A stretch of 7,320 bases of DNA from Desulfurococcales archaeon (GCA_027037025.1 JALWBS010000107.1:1-7320), one strand, 5' to 3'; positions 1 to 6,077 are shown, counted from the stretch's first letter. A program made the numbers and translations. Notes: generated by a model from the letters alone, not told the origin.

Positions 1-258
1 CACCTCGTAGACGAGGCGTATCGTCTGCGGAACCAATCTTCTCGCGATCCCCGGCTCGAGGGGGTCGGGGACTTCGGTTCTACGTATAGACTCTATATCG
101 GTCAACGCTCTCTCCAGCTCTTCCCCTGCTTGCATCAACGCATCTTCTACACGCGCTCTGATTTCTTCAGACAAATTGTTTGCTACTGAACTAGCAAGCT
201 CATGAAAGAAATTCCTTATGCGTTGATCCTGTAAACTTCTCCACTTCTCTAAACACAT
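1..258 (-). CDS. C-terminal continuation of the neighbouring ATPase in a shifted frame, or an overlapping next gene (partial, runs off left edge)
   Basis: An open frame begins at an ATG at 258 and stays open to the window edge. It overlaps the last 59 bases of the ATPase gene in another frame. From about 210 down it looks strongly coding: KEFFHELASSVANNL, then a charged helical stretch (SEEIRARVEDALMQAGEELE), then RRLVPQTIRLVYEV. The 237-residue ATPase is short for an ORC/STAND-like protein and lacks a domain after its sensor-1 strand. Removing one base from the T/A runs at 205-211 would join the two frames smoothly as STHKEFFHELASS. I therefore favour one frameshifted ATPase gene. The alternative is a separate gene starting at ATG 258, but a 59-base overlap is unusual and I see no ribosome site before that ATG. 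The product of this part alone is not recognisable. Confidence 0.55.
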   Translation of the reverse strand, partial: MCLEKWRSLQDQRIRNFFHELASSVANNLSEEIRARVEDALMQAGEELERALTDIESIRRTEVPDPLEPGIARRLVPQTIRLVYEV

Positions 259-913
259 GAACCAGGTCTATCAACCTATAAACTGTTCCAAGAACTATTA
301 GATAACCCCTATTCTTGCTAGCTAGCGTGTAAAGGTTGTCGAAGATGTTTTTAAACATTGATGATAGCTTGAACGCCTTAACAATCTCATCCTCGCTATA
401 ATGCGGTAACGCCTCGAACTCATCTATGAACACTACTAGATGGAGCCCATATCGATTCCAGACTTTATTCGCGAGAGTTTTCACAGCGTCCAAGAACATC
501 AGATCGCCACGAAGTTCTTGATCCACATACTGCTCTACGTACTTCAACGCCTCCTTAACCATCTCGTTTAAACACTCATGCTCTAGAGTGTGCCTCAACG
601 CGTTCTTAAAGACGTCTCGCAAGGAATTAATCGTCTTGCCTCGGAACACGCTTCGCAACTTGATGTAGATGGGGGCTATGTAGGGCTCTATGAAGGCGTA
701 CTCCGCTATGGAGGCGCGTATAAAGAGGGTCTTGCCAGAGCCGAAACTTCCATGGAGTACGATTATCGATGAGCGTTTAGCCTCTATACTTTCCCTGAGG
801 ATGCGTACGTAATCGCTCCAGGGCTTACCTATAGGACTGGCTATTCTCTCATCAACTAACTCAGCACAACTTAACTCATCAGATGCTCGGGCATGTATTG
901 GCCTAATAGTCAT
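200..913 (-). CDS. AAA/ORC-STAND-like P-loop ATPase (C-terminus probably lost to a frameshift)
   Basis: This is a predicted cytosolic ATPase of the ORC/STAND-like AAA group. Walker A is GSFGSGKT at residues 55-62. Walker B is LVVFIDEFEAL, with D164 and E165. A sensor-1-like strand, YLIVLGT, spans about 204-210. The N-terminal stretch SPIGKPWSDYVRIL before the P-loop resembles the lead-in of ORC-type ATPases that act on DNA or on partner proteins. The ATG at 913 lies 6 bases after the TGA of the upstream gene, and GGGTGA just before it is a good ribosome site, so the two genes are probably translated together. At 237 residues the protein lacks the lid and C-terminal winged-helix region expected for the group. 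A plausible continuation is found in the +1 frame from 258 to the window edge. Family membership is clear at the P-loop level; the precise job is unknown. Confidence 0.8.
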   Translation of the reverse strand: MTIRPIHARASDELSCAELVDERIASPIGKPWSDYVRILRESIEAKRSSIIVLHGSFGSGKTLFIRASIAEYAFIEPYIAPIYIKLRSVFRGKTINSLRDVFKNALRHTLEHECLNEMVKEALKYVEQYVDQELRGDLMFLDAVKTLANKVWNRYGLHLVVFIDEFEALPHYSEDEIVKAFKLSSMFKNIFDNLYTLASKNRGYLIVLGTVYRLIDLVHVFREVEKFTGSTHKEFLS

Positions 914-919
914 AGGTAC

Positions 920-1819
920 TCACCCACGACGAGCTAGGCTAAGCGTTAGCCTTACCGCTGGGTGATCACTAGCTCTCTTCTCTAACACGCTCAGTGCTGA
1001 GTCCACATCTAGAGACGATAAATGCTCGTAGAATTCGAATAGCCAGTCCGTTGGGGTCTCCAACCCCCATAACTTAGCAAGCAACTTCCGGCAGCCCTTG
1101 GTGTTACAGCTCGTGAAGAGGCGTAGGTATGGAGGTTCCCTAGCGGGTAGAGTGAGTCCAGCAATCGACATCATCAGTAGTGGTATGGCAAGATCCGTCA
1201 CTGCGTAAGCAGATAGAAGCACACCATCCTTGGTGTAGCGTAGCGTAAGAGGCTCTATCCTAGACTCGCTACAGGGAATGATAGTGCATGGCATGTAGCG
1301 ATACAACCTCTCTAAATGCTTGCTCAATATCGAGTAGAACGAGTTGATACTCTCTATCCTTGGCACGCATCTAGACAAGAACGCTAAGAGTATGCTCCTA
1401 GGCGTATCATAAGCGAGCACGTAACCCCTGAGGATACTCGAAGCTCTAGCAACGGGATCGAGCCCATCCTCCCAGGGCATTCTAGCGTATCCTCTAACCC
1501 TGTAAAACGTTCGCCTACCCTCCTCAACTACGTATACCGAGCTCACTACGCACGAAGCTAATAGAGCCATGAAGAGCTGTTTCACGAATCTATCGCTAAC
1601 ACGCAGACTTCTCATTACGAATCTAGAATCGATCTCGATTGCCTCCCCCCTACTATTGTGCAAACGACTAAGCACGTAGTCAATCGCAATTAGGCTCCTG
1701 TACAACTTTGATTGAAACGTGGTTGTTCTGCCACCGAATAACCGTCCAGAAAGAGAGAGTTTGCCATCCTCATAGAAACTCACGGAGGGGCTAGGTTCTA
1801 ACTCGGTAACTATGCGCAC
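920..1819 (-). CDS. winged-helix protein with two CX4C pairs, function unknown
   Basis: I do not recognise this 299-residue protein. Residues about 38-112 look like a winged helix-turn-helix: helices around SKLYRSLIAIDYVLSRL and SRFVMRSLRVSDRFVKQLF, then a beta wing around VYVVEEGRRTFYRVRGY. The C-terminal two thirds is mainly helical. It carries two CX4C pairs, C178/C183 (CTIIPC) and C238/C243 (CNTKGC), which could together bind one zinc ion or form disulfides. It has no signal peptide and no convincing membrane segment; ALAIP-like hydrophobic residues near 207-225 are too short and mixed. The start is GTG 1819, chosen because AAGGAGGTG sits 8 bases upstream and the preceding frame ends across it. 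Its place between a putative nuclease and an ATPase suggests a DNA-binding or adaptor role in the same complex, which is inference. Confidence 0.75.
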   Translation of the reverse strand: MRIVTELEPSPSVSFYEDGKLSLSGRLFGGRTTTFQSKLYRSLIAIDYVLSRLHNSRGEAIEIDSRFVMRSLRVSDRFVKQLFMALLASCVVSSVYVVEEGRRTFYRVRGYARMPWEDGLDPVARASSILRGYVLAYDTPRSILLAFLSRCVPRIESINSFYSILSKHLERLYRYMPCTIIPCSESRIEPLTLRYTKDGVLLSAYAVTDLAIPLLMMSIAGLTLPAREPPYLRLFTSCNTKGCRKLLAKLWGLETPTDWLFEFYEHLSSLDVDSALSVLEKRASDHPAVRLTLSLARRG

Positions 1820-1827
1820 AGGGTCTC

Positions 1828-1836
1828 CACCTCCTT
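1828..1836 (-). promoter_or_regulatory. strong ribosome binding site for the winged-helix gene
   Basis: On the minus strand the sequence is AAGGAGGTG, a near-perfect complement of the 16S rRNA 3' end, 8 bases before the GTG at 1819. It decides that start. It lies inside the end of the preceding coding frame, whose TAG (1810-1812) overlaps the new start region, as expected for translational coupling. Confidence 0.75.
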
Positions 1837-1844
1837 TGCCTCGG

Positions 1845-2279
1845 TCATCGCATCGATGCAGAGTAGCGATAGGACAAAGGCCAGTTCAACCCGCTTGTGC
1901 TCACACTTATCGTGCTCAACGCGAACATTTTTACGCACGTTCTCAAACTGGTGTCGTACTTCACGTAGTCCATGCCTACGCTCGCCACAGCATCTCGGAC
2001 TTTGGAGTCGTGTGTCAAAACAACACCGTTTATAGAACCTCTGAGCTCGCTACATGCACGCTCAAGAGAGGGTAAAATCCATGAGAACAGATCGTAGCAA
2101 ACAGCATCAAAGAGAGAACTTTCTCTCCTTATCTGCTCAATCTTTGCCTTGTTACAGCGGTAAAGATCGTTCAGTACAGAAATGCATTTATCGTGAGCCT
2201 CCCTCTTCTTTATTCCTCGATGAGGAAGAATCCTGATTAAGGAGCATACATCTTCGAGTTCCCCGTGCTCAATAGCTCT
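1845..2279 (-). CDS. middle segment of the split PIN-like protein, in the shifted frame
   Basis: This frame is open from just after a TAA at 2280-2282 to a TGA at 1845-1847. It has no ATG, GTG or TTG codon in its first 87 codons (down to TTG 2018), so it cannot easily be a separate gene; it is best read as a continuation of the frame before it. It encodes a charged, cysteine-containing helical region (HDKCISVLNDLYRCNKAKI), then FDAVCYDLFSWILPSLERAC, and then the PIN/NYN-like strand VVLTHDSKVRD. Past about 1930 it turns low-quality (STISVSTSGLNWP) while the frame of segment 1 becomes coding-like again, which places the second shift. Confidence 0.5.
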   Translation of the reverse strand, partial: RAIEHGELEDVCSLIRILPHRGIKKREAHDKCISVLNDLYRCNKAKIEQIRRESSLFDAVCYDLFSWILPSLERACSELRGSINGVVLTHDSKVRDAVASVGMDYVKYDTSLRTCVKMFALSTISVSTSGLNWPLSYRYSASMR

Positions 2280-2640
2280 TTAGACGACCCGCGGCGTTTA
2301 TGGACTCAGCTAAATAGAAGTGCAACTGTGTAATACTTAGCGGATTCAACTCCCTCATGAGGTTTTTAGCGAAGCTCTCCATCTCTATCAATAGGCTCTT
2401 TAGCTCTTCAGCACTGCATACATTACTTACCATAGTATGGATGCGCCTCACTTCTTCAGCGATAAGGTCTTGCTCGGAATACGCTAGGTAAACTTTGGAT
2501 CCCGATACATTTACATGCATTTTCAGTAATAACAGTACTGCTAGAGCGCCCGCCGCAATATGTTTCTTAGCCAGATCTTCATCGCTACGTATCGCAGCGA
2601 CGTCTACTATTATGGCACAGCCCAGTGACGAGTTTTCCAA
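2269..2640 (-). CDS. N-terminal segment of the split PIN-like protein (123 codons to the first stop)
   Basis: This is the longest uninterrupted piece of the split gene. It begins at TTG 2640, 12 bases after the TGA of the ATPase, with GAGGT near the ATPase stop as a possible ribosome site. The start of the protein reads GCAIIVDVAAI, followed by a hydrophobic helix (AAGALAVLLLLK) and a long helical region rich in Glu. It ends abruptly after AGRLKSY. If translation stops here the product is a 123-residue fragment without the second half of a PIN fold. A +1 change at the stop joins it to RAIEHGELEDVCSLI. Confidence 0.6.
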   Translation of the reverse strand: MENSSLGCAIIVDVAAIRSDEDLAKKHIAAGALAVLLLLKMHVNVSGSKVYLAYSEQDLIAEEVRRIHTMVSNVCSAEELKSLLIEMESFAKNLMRELNPLSITQLHFYLAESINAAGRLKSY

Positions 2641-2652
2641 GGGTTCCGAACC

Positions 2653-3708
2653 TCATCTGGCGCTTCTTAGATATTCATTTATGAGGCTTCTGTACCCATC
2701 GACGAGGTACTCAGGTATGCTAAACGGTTCCTCTACCCTCGTCACCTCCACTCTATCTCTCTTTGGCTTAAGCTCGTACTGCTCGACGTACTCACTCACT
2801 TTCTTACCGAGCCACATAGTGAATTCGTGAGAGAGCGTGGCTAGCAGGAGCGGGTTATGAGTCGTTAGAATCATCATGTTGTTGCCACGCTCAAGCGCTT
2901 CCTTAATGGCTTGAGCAATGTTCTTAGCGACCACGCTCAGCTGCTTTAGTGTGAGACCGAACTCCGGAGAATCGAGGATCAGCACAGTGTTCTTCTTTGT
3001 TACGAAGTATGCTAGTCCTAGGGCTAGGAGAGCTAGGTTTAGCAACGTGAAGCTTTCGCGCACTAGTGGCACGTTATAGTACGTCCTTAGCTCGACCAGG
3101 TCAATGGGTTTGAGCGGCACATCATCTCTCATGGTCTTCATGAACTGGTGCACAAATCTGCGGAAGCAGTTCTCAACCTCGTTATCCATGGAGACTCTAT
3201 CTATCAAATGCCTATAGTGCTTTTCTATGGGACCAAGTGTTAAAGTACTCCCCTCGATGTAACGATGTCCCTGCAATTCCGTACCTTGTTCACTACGATG
3301 CTTTGAGAGCATGTATAGTACATTTCTAAAGTACTGCACGCGCTCCTCTAAAAGAGGGACATGCCAAAGCACTCCAAGACGTTTCTCTACCCTAGGCAAA
3401 GCGATGTACTCCTTCGGCTCGCTCTTCACCCTGTACACACAGATGTTATCGATGTTTATGTCCACCACACTATCCTTAGTCATTACCTCTTCATAGTTAG
3501 GTACCAATGCATCGAGTTCCTGCCTCAATAACTTAGATGGCTTATCCCATTCCCTCACACCGCACGCCAGCATCGCAACCGTGATCAGCTTAATCAACAG
3601 AGACTTGCCCGTTCCCGGCGCACCCAGCATAAGCACTAACGGCTTCTCGAAACACAGAGCCACATCTTTAAAAATCGCGAAGTTCACGATCTTAATACTC
3701 ATCTTCAT
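2653..3708 (-). CDS. ABC/SMC-type (AAA_21-like) ATPase with an altered Walker B
   Basis: This 351-residue cytosolic protein has the layout of the RecF/SMC/OLD-like ATPase group. Walker A is GAPGTGKS at 29-36, after a typical N-terminal beta region (IKIVNFAIFKDVAL). A signature-like helix, SFTLLNLALLALGLAYF, covers about 219-235. Walker B is TVLILDSPEFGLT with D246, and the H-loop is ILTTHNPLLLATL with H284. The Glu that normally follows the Walker B Asp (DEPE) is Ser here, while the second acid is kept as E249. The insert between Walker A and the signature is short, with no long coiled coil, so this is not a Rad50. It starts at ATG 3708; a second ATG two codons later is an alternative. A TATA box at 3748-3755 and GGTGGGG before the start suit it as the first gene of the operon running to the left edge. 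Its next gene would be the nuclease partner. Confidence 0.85.
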   Translation of the reverse strand: MKMSIKIVNFAIFKDVALCFEKPLVLMLGAPGTGKSLLIKLITVAMLACGVREWDKPSKLLRQELDALVPNYEEVMTKDSVVDINIDNICVYRVKSEPKEYIALPRVEKRLGVLWHVPLLEERVQYFRNVLYMLSKHRSEQGTELQGHRYIEGSTLTLGPIEKHYRHLIDRVSMDNEVENCFRRFVHQFMKTMRDDVPLKPIDLVELRTYYNVPLVRESFTLLNLALLALGLAYFVTKKNTVLILDSPEFGLTLKQLSVVAKNIAQAIKEALERGNNMMILTTHNPLLLATLSHEFTMWLGKKVSEYVEQYELKPKRDRVEVTRVEEPFSIPEYLVDGYRSLINEYLRSAR

Positions 3709-3747
3709 TCAGAGTTCAACCCCCACCTAACTACTTTTAGGTATGGG

Positions 3748-3755
3748 TTTATAAC
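3748..3755 (-). promoter_or_regulatory. archaeal TATA box for the left operon
   Basis: The minus strand reads GTTATAAA, a good archaeal TATA element, centred about 43 bases before ATG 3708. Transcription would begin near 3725 and give a short leader that still contains GGTGGGGG as a ribosome site. This is the only clear TATA box upstream of the four-gene operon. Confidence 0.5.
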
Positions 3756-3877
3756 GATGCCCAGGATCATGATGACCTATAACAACCAAAGCTTTTTCCA
3801 AAGCCGCACTAAAACAAAGCCAAATAGAGTCCTTCGTTGCTCAACTCTATATCCACAACAATTATATATACGATATT

Positions 3878-3914
3878 CACGGATTAATCTACGCCCCACG
3901 GATCTCACGGATCT
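3878..3914. repeat. CACGGAT repeats, including a perfect 9-bp tandem
   Basis: Three copies of CACGGAT start at 3878, 3897 and 3906. The last two extend to CACGGATCT and are head to tail with no gap. The set sits 7 bases beside the TATATATA block in the spacer between two divergent-age operons on the same strand. It may be an operator or iteron-like protein site. Three short copies can also arise by chance or slippage. Confidence 0.4.
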
Positions 3915-4065
3915 TAGTCTAATCGCTACAGAGTATCTCCTCAATGCTTAGGACTATGTACTGATGAAGGGTTTTATAGCGCAATGGATAAGGATTGCTT
4001 TTGATACTGTTGGGAAGCTATGCACAATCTATGGCTATGATTCACGTTGGTGTGGTGTTGGATGG

Positions 4066-4315
4066 CTATGGTTTTTGGCGATGGGTCTCGAGCTGTGGAT
4101 ATGCGGTGTTCTGCGCTGTGTTTCGAGGGGTTGGGCTCGTCGAGATCGTGCTTAAACGTTTCGGGTTCGTTTCTAGAATAATCGCTGTTTTGTCCACGTT
4201 GTTCTCATCGATCAGCACGTTGAGCTTTGCGAGCTCTGGTGGTTTCGAAGGTTTTTCTTATGTCTCTGAACTCGGTGGTGTCGATCTTCTTAACGAGGCT
4301 TCCCAGATTCTCCAT
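4066..4315 (-). pseudogene. small protein gene readable only with one frame change, function unknown
   Basis: Directly after the Toprim-like gene (27-base gap) an ATG at 4315 opens a frame reading MENLGSLVKKIDTTEFRDIR, which then ends at a TGA at 4205-4207. From about 4253 a second frame is more protein-like: PELAKLNVLIDENNVDKTAI followed by ILETNPKRL, running to a TAG at 4066-4068. The switch falls on an A5 run (minus strand; T5 at 4252-4256), and removing one A would join the two as one protein of about 82 residues. The final 25 residues are Pro/Thr/Asn-rich and may not be real. No family is recognised. As the third gene after an ATPase and a Toprim-like protein it could be an accessory or antitoxin-like subunit, which is speculation. 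The alternative is a 36-residue intact ORF or no gene at all. Confidence 0.4.
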
Positions 4316-4342
4316 CTATGCAACGCTTGTCTCAAGCACTGC

Positions 4343-5020
4343 CTATTCAATGGTTAGCGTTTTCGCCAGCGCTTTGAGGTGTTGTCTGAAGTGTTTCTTC
4401 ACAAGCTCTCTATTCTTCGCGAGTGCGGTGAGCACCTCTCGCTGTCTATCCTTCGACAATCTTCTCCACTCCTGCTTGGGATCGACGTTGTTCTGCAGCC
4501 GATGCTTACCGAGTTCTTCGGCTAGCCTCAGCAGGTGATCCTCTATAGTATGCTTAACGAATCTCGGATCTTCAACTCCGTTGATGACTACGTAGAGCGT
4601 GGCGCGATCAGACTCGATGCAAACCAGCCTCCCGTTCACGTCCTGATCCACGACATAGTCTTTGATCGGTAACACCACTCTCTGCTTAACCCTTTCATGA
4701 ATGTTGCTGAGCTCCATCTCCTCCTGATCTAGCACAACGATCACCTTTCTATAGCCTCGCTTGACGTACTCGTGAACGACGTTGAGGATCGAGAAGTGCT
4801 TGTGTTCGGGAAACGCTATGTCGACGACTCTCTGCCCATCGAGTACGTGAGCTATCGCGAGCATCACGCGGTTCTCCGGATTGCCGTTGGCCACGACGAT
4901 GAGAATATCCGTGTGTATCGAAGGGCTTTGCTCCAGCGCTTCTAGAAGCCTAGCTCTTCTAGCGAAGGCGAGCATGTCGCGCGCTAGTCTATGTGTTGGG
5001 TCGAGGGGTCTCAGCTTCAA
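4343..5020 (-). CDS. Toprim/DUF3226-like protein, putative nuclease partner of the ATPase
   Basis: The 225-residue product has an alternating strand-helix layout like Toprim-fold proteins of the OLD / DUF3226 type. A first strand DILIVVANGNPEN spans about 38-50, where the family normally has a conserved Glu. A later strand, KVIVVLDQEE, places D98 and E100 where Toprim proteins carry their DxD. The canonical Glu at the end of strand 1 is not obvious; N45 or E49 are nearby. The C-terminus is basic and helical (KKHFRQHLKALAK). The start is TTG 5020, overlapping the ATPase stop as TTGA, with GTGAG just before it. In OLD and Gabija-like systems an ABC ATPase works with a Toprim nuclease, sometimes from two genes; the overlap strongly suggests such a pair. 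Family assignment rests on layout only, so it is moderate at best. Confidence 0.6.
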   Translation of the reverse strand: MKLRPLDPTHRLARDMLAFARRARLLEALEQSPSIHTDILIVVANGNPENRVMLAIAHVLDGQRVVDIAFPEHKHFSILNVVHEYVKRGYRKVIVVLDQEEMELSNIHERVKQRVVLPIKDYVVDQDVNGRLVCIESDRATLYVVINGVEDPRFVKHTIEDHLLRLAEELGKHRLQNNVDPKQEWRRLSKDRQREVLTALAKNRELVKKHFRQHLKALAKTLTIE

Positions 5021-6048
5021 GCTCTCACGTCTATTCCGAGGCTCTTCAGCTTCTCCACGTCCTCAACGCTGAGGTACTCGGTTCTCAGCTCGCCGTTCTC
5101 GAGCGCGAGCCTGACTATCGTCGCCTTGTCGCATAGCTCGGCTATCGTCGTCACAGCCTCTAGGCTATGGCTCGTCACCACAACCTGCTTACCTCCGTCA
5201 ACGAGCTCCGCTAGCCACAGAGCGAGGAGCTGGAGAGCGCGAGGATTCATGTGAGCCTCGACATCGTCCCACAGAACGATCTCGGGATCCACGTACTCCA
5301 CCACGGTCCTGCTGAGCACGAGCATCTTCACGCCGTCCCCAACATCCCCAACCCTAACCCTAGCCCTATCGCCTCGGTATAGGTACAGCGTTGGCTTTCC
5401 GCCGAAGGGTTCGGCGAGGATATCGATATACTTCTCGCCAGCTATCTGAGAAACCCACTCAGCTACTCTCGAAGTGATGCCCCGATTCGCGATATCGGTC
5501 CAAACCGAGTAGAGAAAATCTTGGAAGCGATGGACGAGATCGTACCTCACGATAACTACATCGGCTAGAACCTTAACGAGGCTGAACCCTCCACCACCGC
5601 GAAACCTATGCACATGAGCTATCTCCTTACCCCCAGCGCTTCTCCGAAGCTCTTCCCTATCGATGGTGAGAAGCTCCTCGAGATTCACAGGCTTGTCCAC
5701 TAGGTAGAAATCCAGGTGGTCTCGATGAACATCTATGACTATCGTCCTAGCCACCTCCTCGCGGGTACGGAAAGCGATGAGCGCTCTAGAAACGCGCGCA
5801 CCATAGCTATAGACGAGGTGATCGAGGCTCTCGCTCGCGTACGTTCTATGGATATAAGAGAGGATGTTCTGGATATCGTAGTTGCCGAAGATAGGTCTAA
5901 AGCCGTGAGCTAGGGCAAGAGCCTCTAGAATCGTCGTTTTTCCACTGTTGTTAGGCCCAACAAGTATCGTGAGAGGAGCTAGCTCCACCTCACCACGAAC
6001 GATACCGCGAAAGTTCCTCAGAACGAGCCTATCGATGTGAATCACCAC
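5017..6048 (-). CDS. ABC/SMC-type (AAA_15/AAA_21) ATPase, OLD-like
   Basis: The 343-residue protein starts with the hallmark IDRLVLRNFRGI of RecF/OLD-like ATPases. Walker A is GPNNSGKTT at 31-39. A signature-like VGDVGDGVKML lies at 233-243. Walker B is EIVLWDDVEAHMNP with D261 and D262, and the H-loop is VVTSHS with H294. The residue after the Walker B Asp is Asp instead of the usual catalytic Glu, while E264 is kept. A Gly4 loop sits at 151-154. Annotated from GTG 6048, but the next codon (6045) is also GTG and gives MIHIDRL, closer to the family norm; GGGTAGGG lies just upstream of both. The gene ends in a TTGA overlap with the Toprim-like gene, so the pair is co-translated. The probable role is ATP-driven control of a partner nuclease on DNA. 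The two window ATPases differ in sequence and are not recent duplicates. Confidence 0.88.
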   Translation of the reverse strand: MVIHIDRLVLRNFRGIVRGEVELAPLTILVGPNNSGKTTILEALALAHGFRPIFGNYDIQNILSYIHRTYASESLDHLVYSYGARVSRALIAFRTREEVARTIVIDVHRDHLDFYLVDKPVNLEELLTIDREELRRSAGGKEIAHVHRFRGGGGFSLVKVLADVVIVRYDLVHRFQDFLYSVWTDIANRGITSRVAEWVSQIAGEKYIDILAEPFGGKPTLYLYRGDRARVRVGDVGDGVKMLVLSRTVVEYVDPEIVLWDDVEAHMNPRALQLLALWLAELVDGGKQVVVTSHSLEAVTTIAELCDKATIVRLALENGELRTEYLSVEDVEKLKSLGIDVRA

Positions 6049-6077
6049 GCCCTACCCCATAGACGTAGAACTACCAC

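Larger units (their letters stand above)
1810..2640 (-). pseudogene. possible PIN/NYN-like nuclease split by two compensating frameshifts
   Basis: Three consecutive open frames look coding and together would make one protein of about 276 residues. Segment 1 runs from TTG 2640 to about 2282, segment 2 from about 2279 to 1933, and segment 3 from about 1930 to the TAG at 1810. Segments 1 and 3 share a frame; segment 2 is shifted, so the changes are +1 near the T3 run at 2279-2281 and -1 near the T5 run at 1928-1932. Segment 1 starts with a hydrophobic strand ending in Asp (CAIIVD). Segment 2 ends with INGVVLTHDSKVRDAVASVG, resembling the last strand and Asp of PIN/NYN nucleases. Segment 3 (HKRVELAFVLSLLCIDAM) is helical and ends over the start of the next gene. 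Placed 12 bases after an SMC-type ATPase, it would suit a nuclease partner. The PIN assignment is tentative. Sequencing error and true decay both fit. Confidence 0.55.
3709..4065. other. non-coding stretch between the two ATPase operons
   Basis: I see no convincing gene in this stretch on either strand. It holds the TATA box for the left operon, an AT-rich block (ATTATATATA at 3861-3870) that could be a TATA element in either direction, a set of CACGGAT repeats at 3878-3914, and a T-rich minus-strand run (TTTGTTTT at 3811-3818) that could serve as an archaeal terminator for the operon to its right. From about 3965 the plus strand turns strongly G/T-rich. Plus-strand frames are open there but have no ribosome site and a shadow-like composition. 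No tRNA, snoRNA-type C/D box pair or rRNA piece could be found by eye. Confidence 0.5.

Noticed and set aside
1812..2236. Plus-strand ORFs of 87 and 60 codons
   Set aside because: They are rich in Arg, His, Ser and Cys without domain features, and lie opposite the split PIN-like gene; they are shadows.
2642..2652. Palindrome GGTTCCGAACC between the ATPase and the split gene
   Set aside because: Only five base pairs with a single central base; too short to form a hairpin and likely chance.
3767..3773. ATGATGA, matching an archaeal C box (C/D guide RNA)
   Set aside because: No CTGA D box or D' box follows at a workable distance, so a C/D guide RNA is not supported.
3995..4357. 120-codon plus-strand ORF, hydrophobic
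   Set aside because: It starts at TTG with no ribosome site, its hydrophobicity follows from the T-rich strand, and it overlaps the end of the Toprim-like gene on the other strand.
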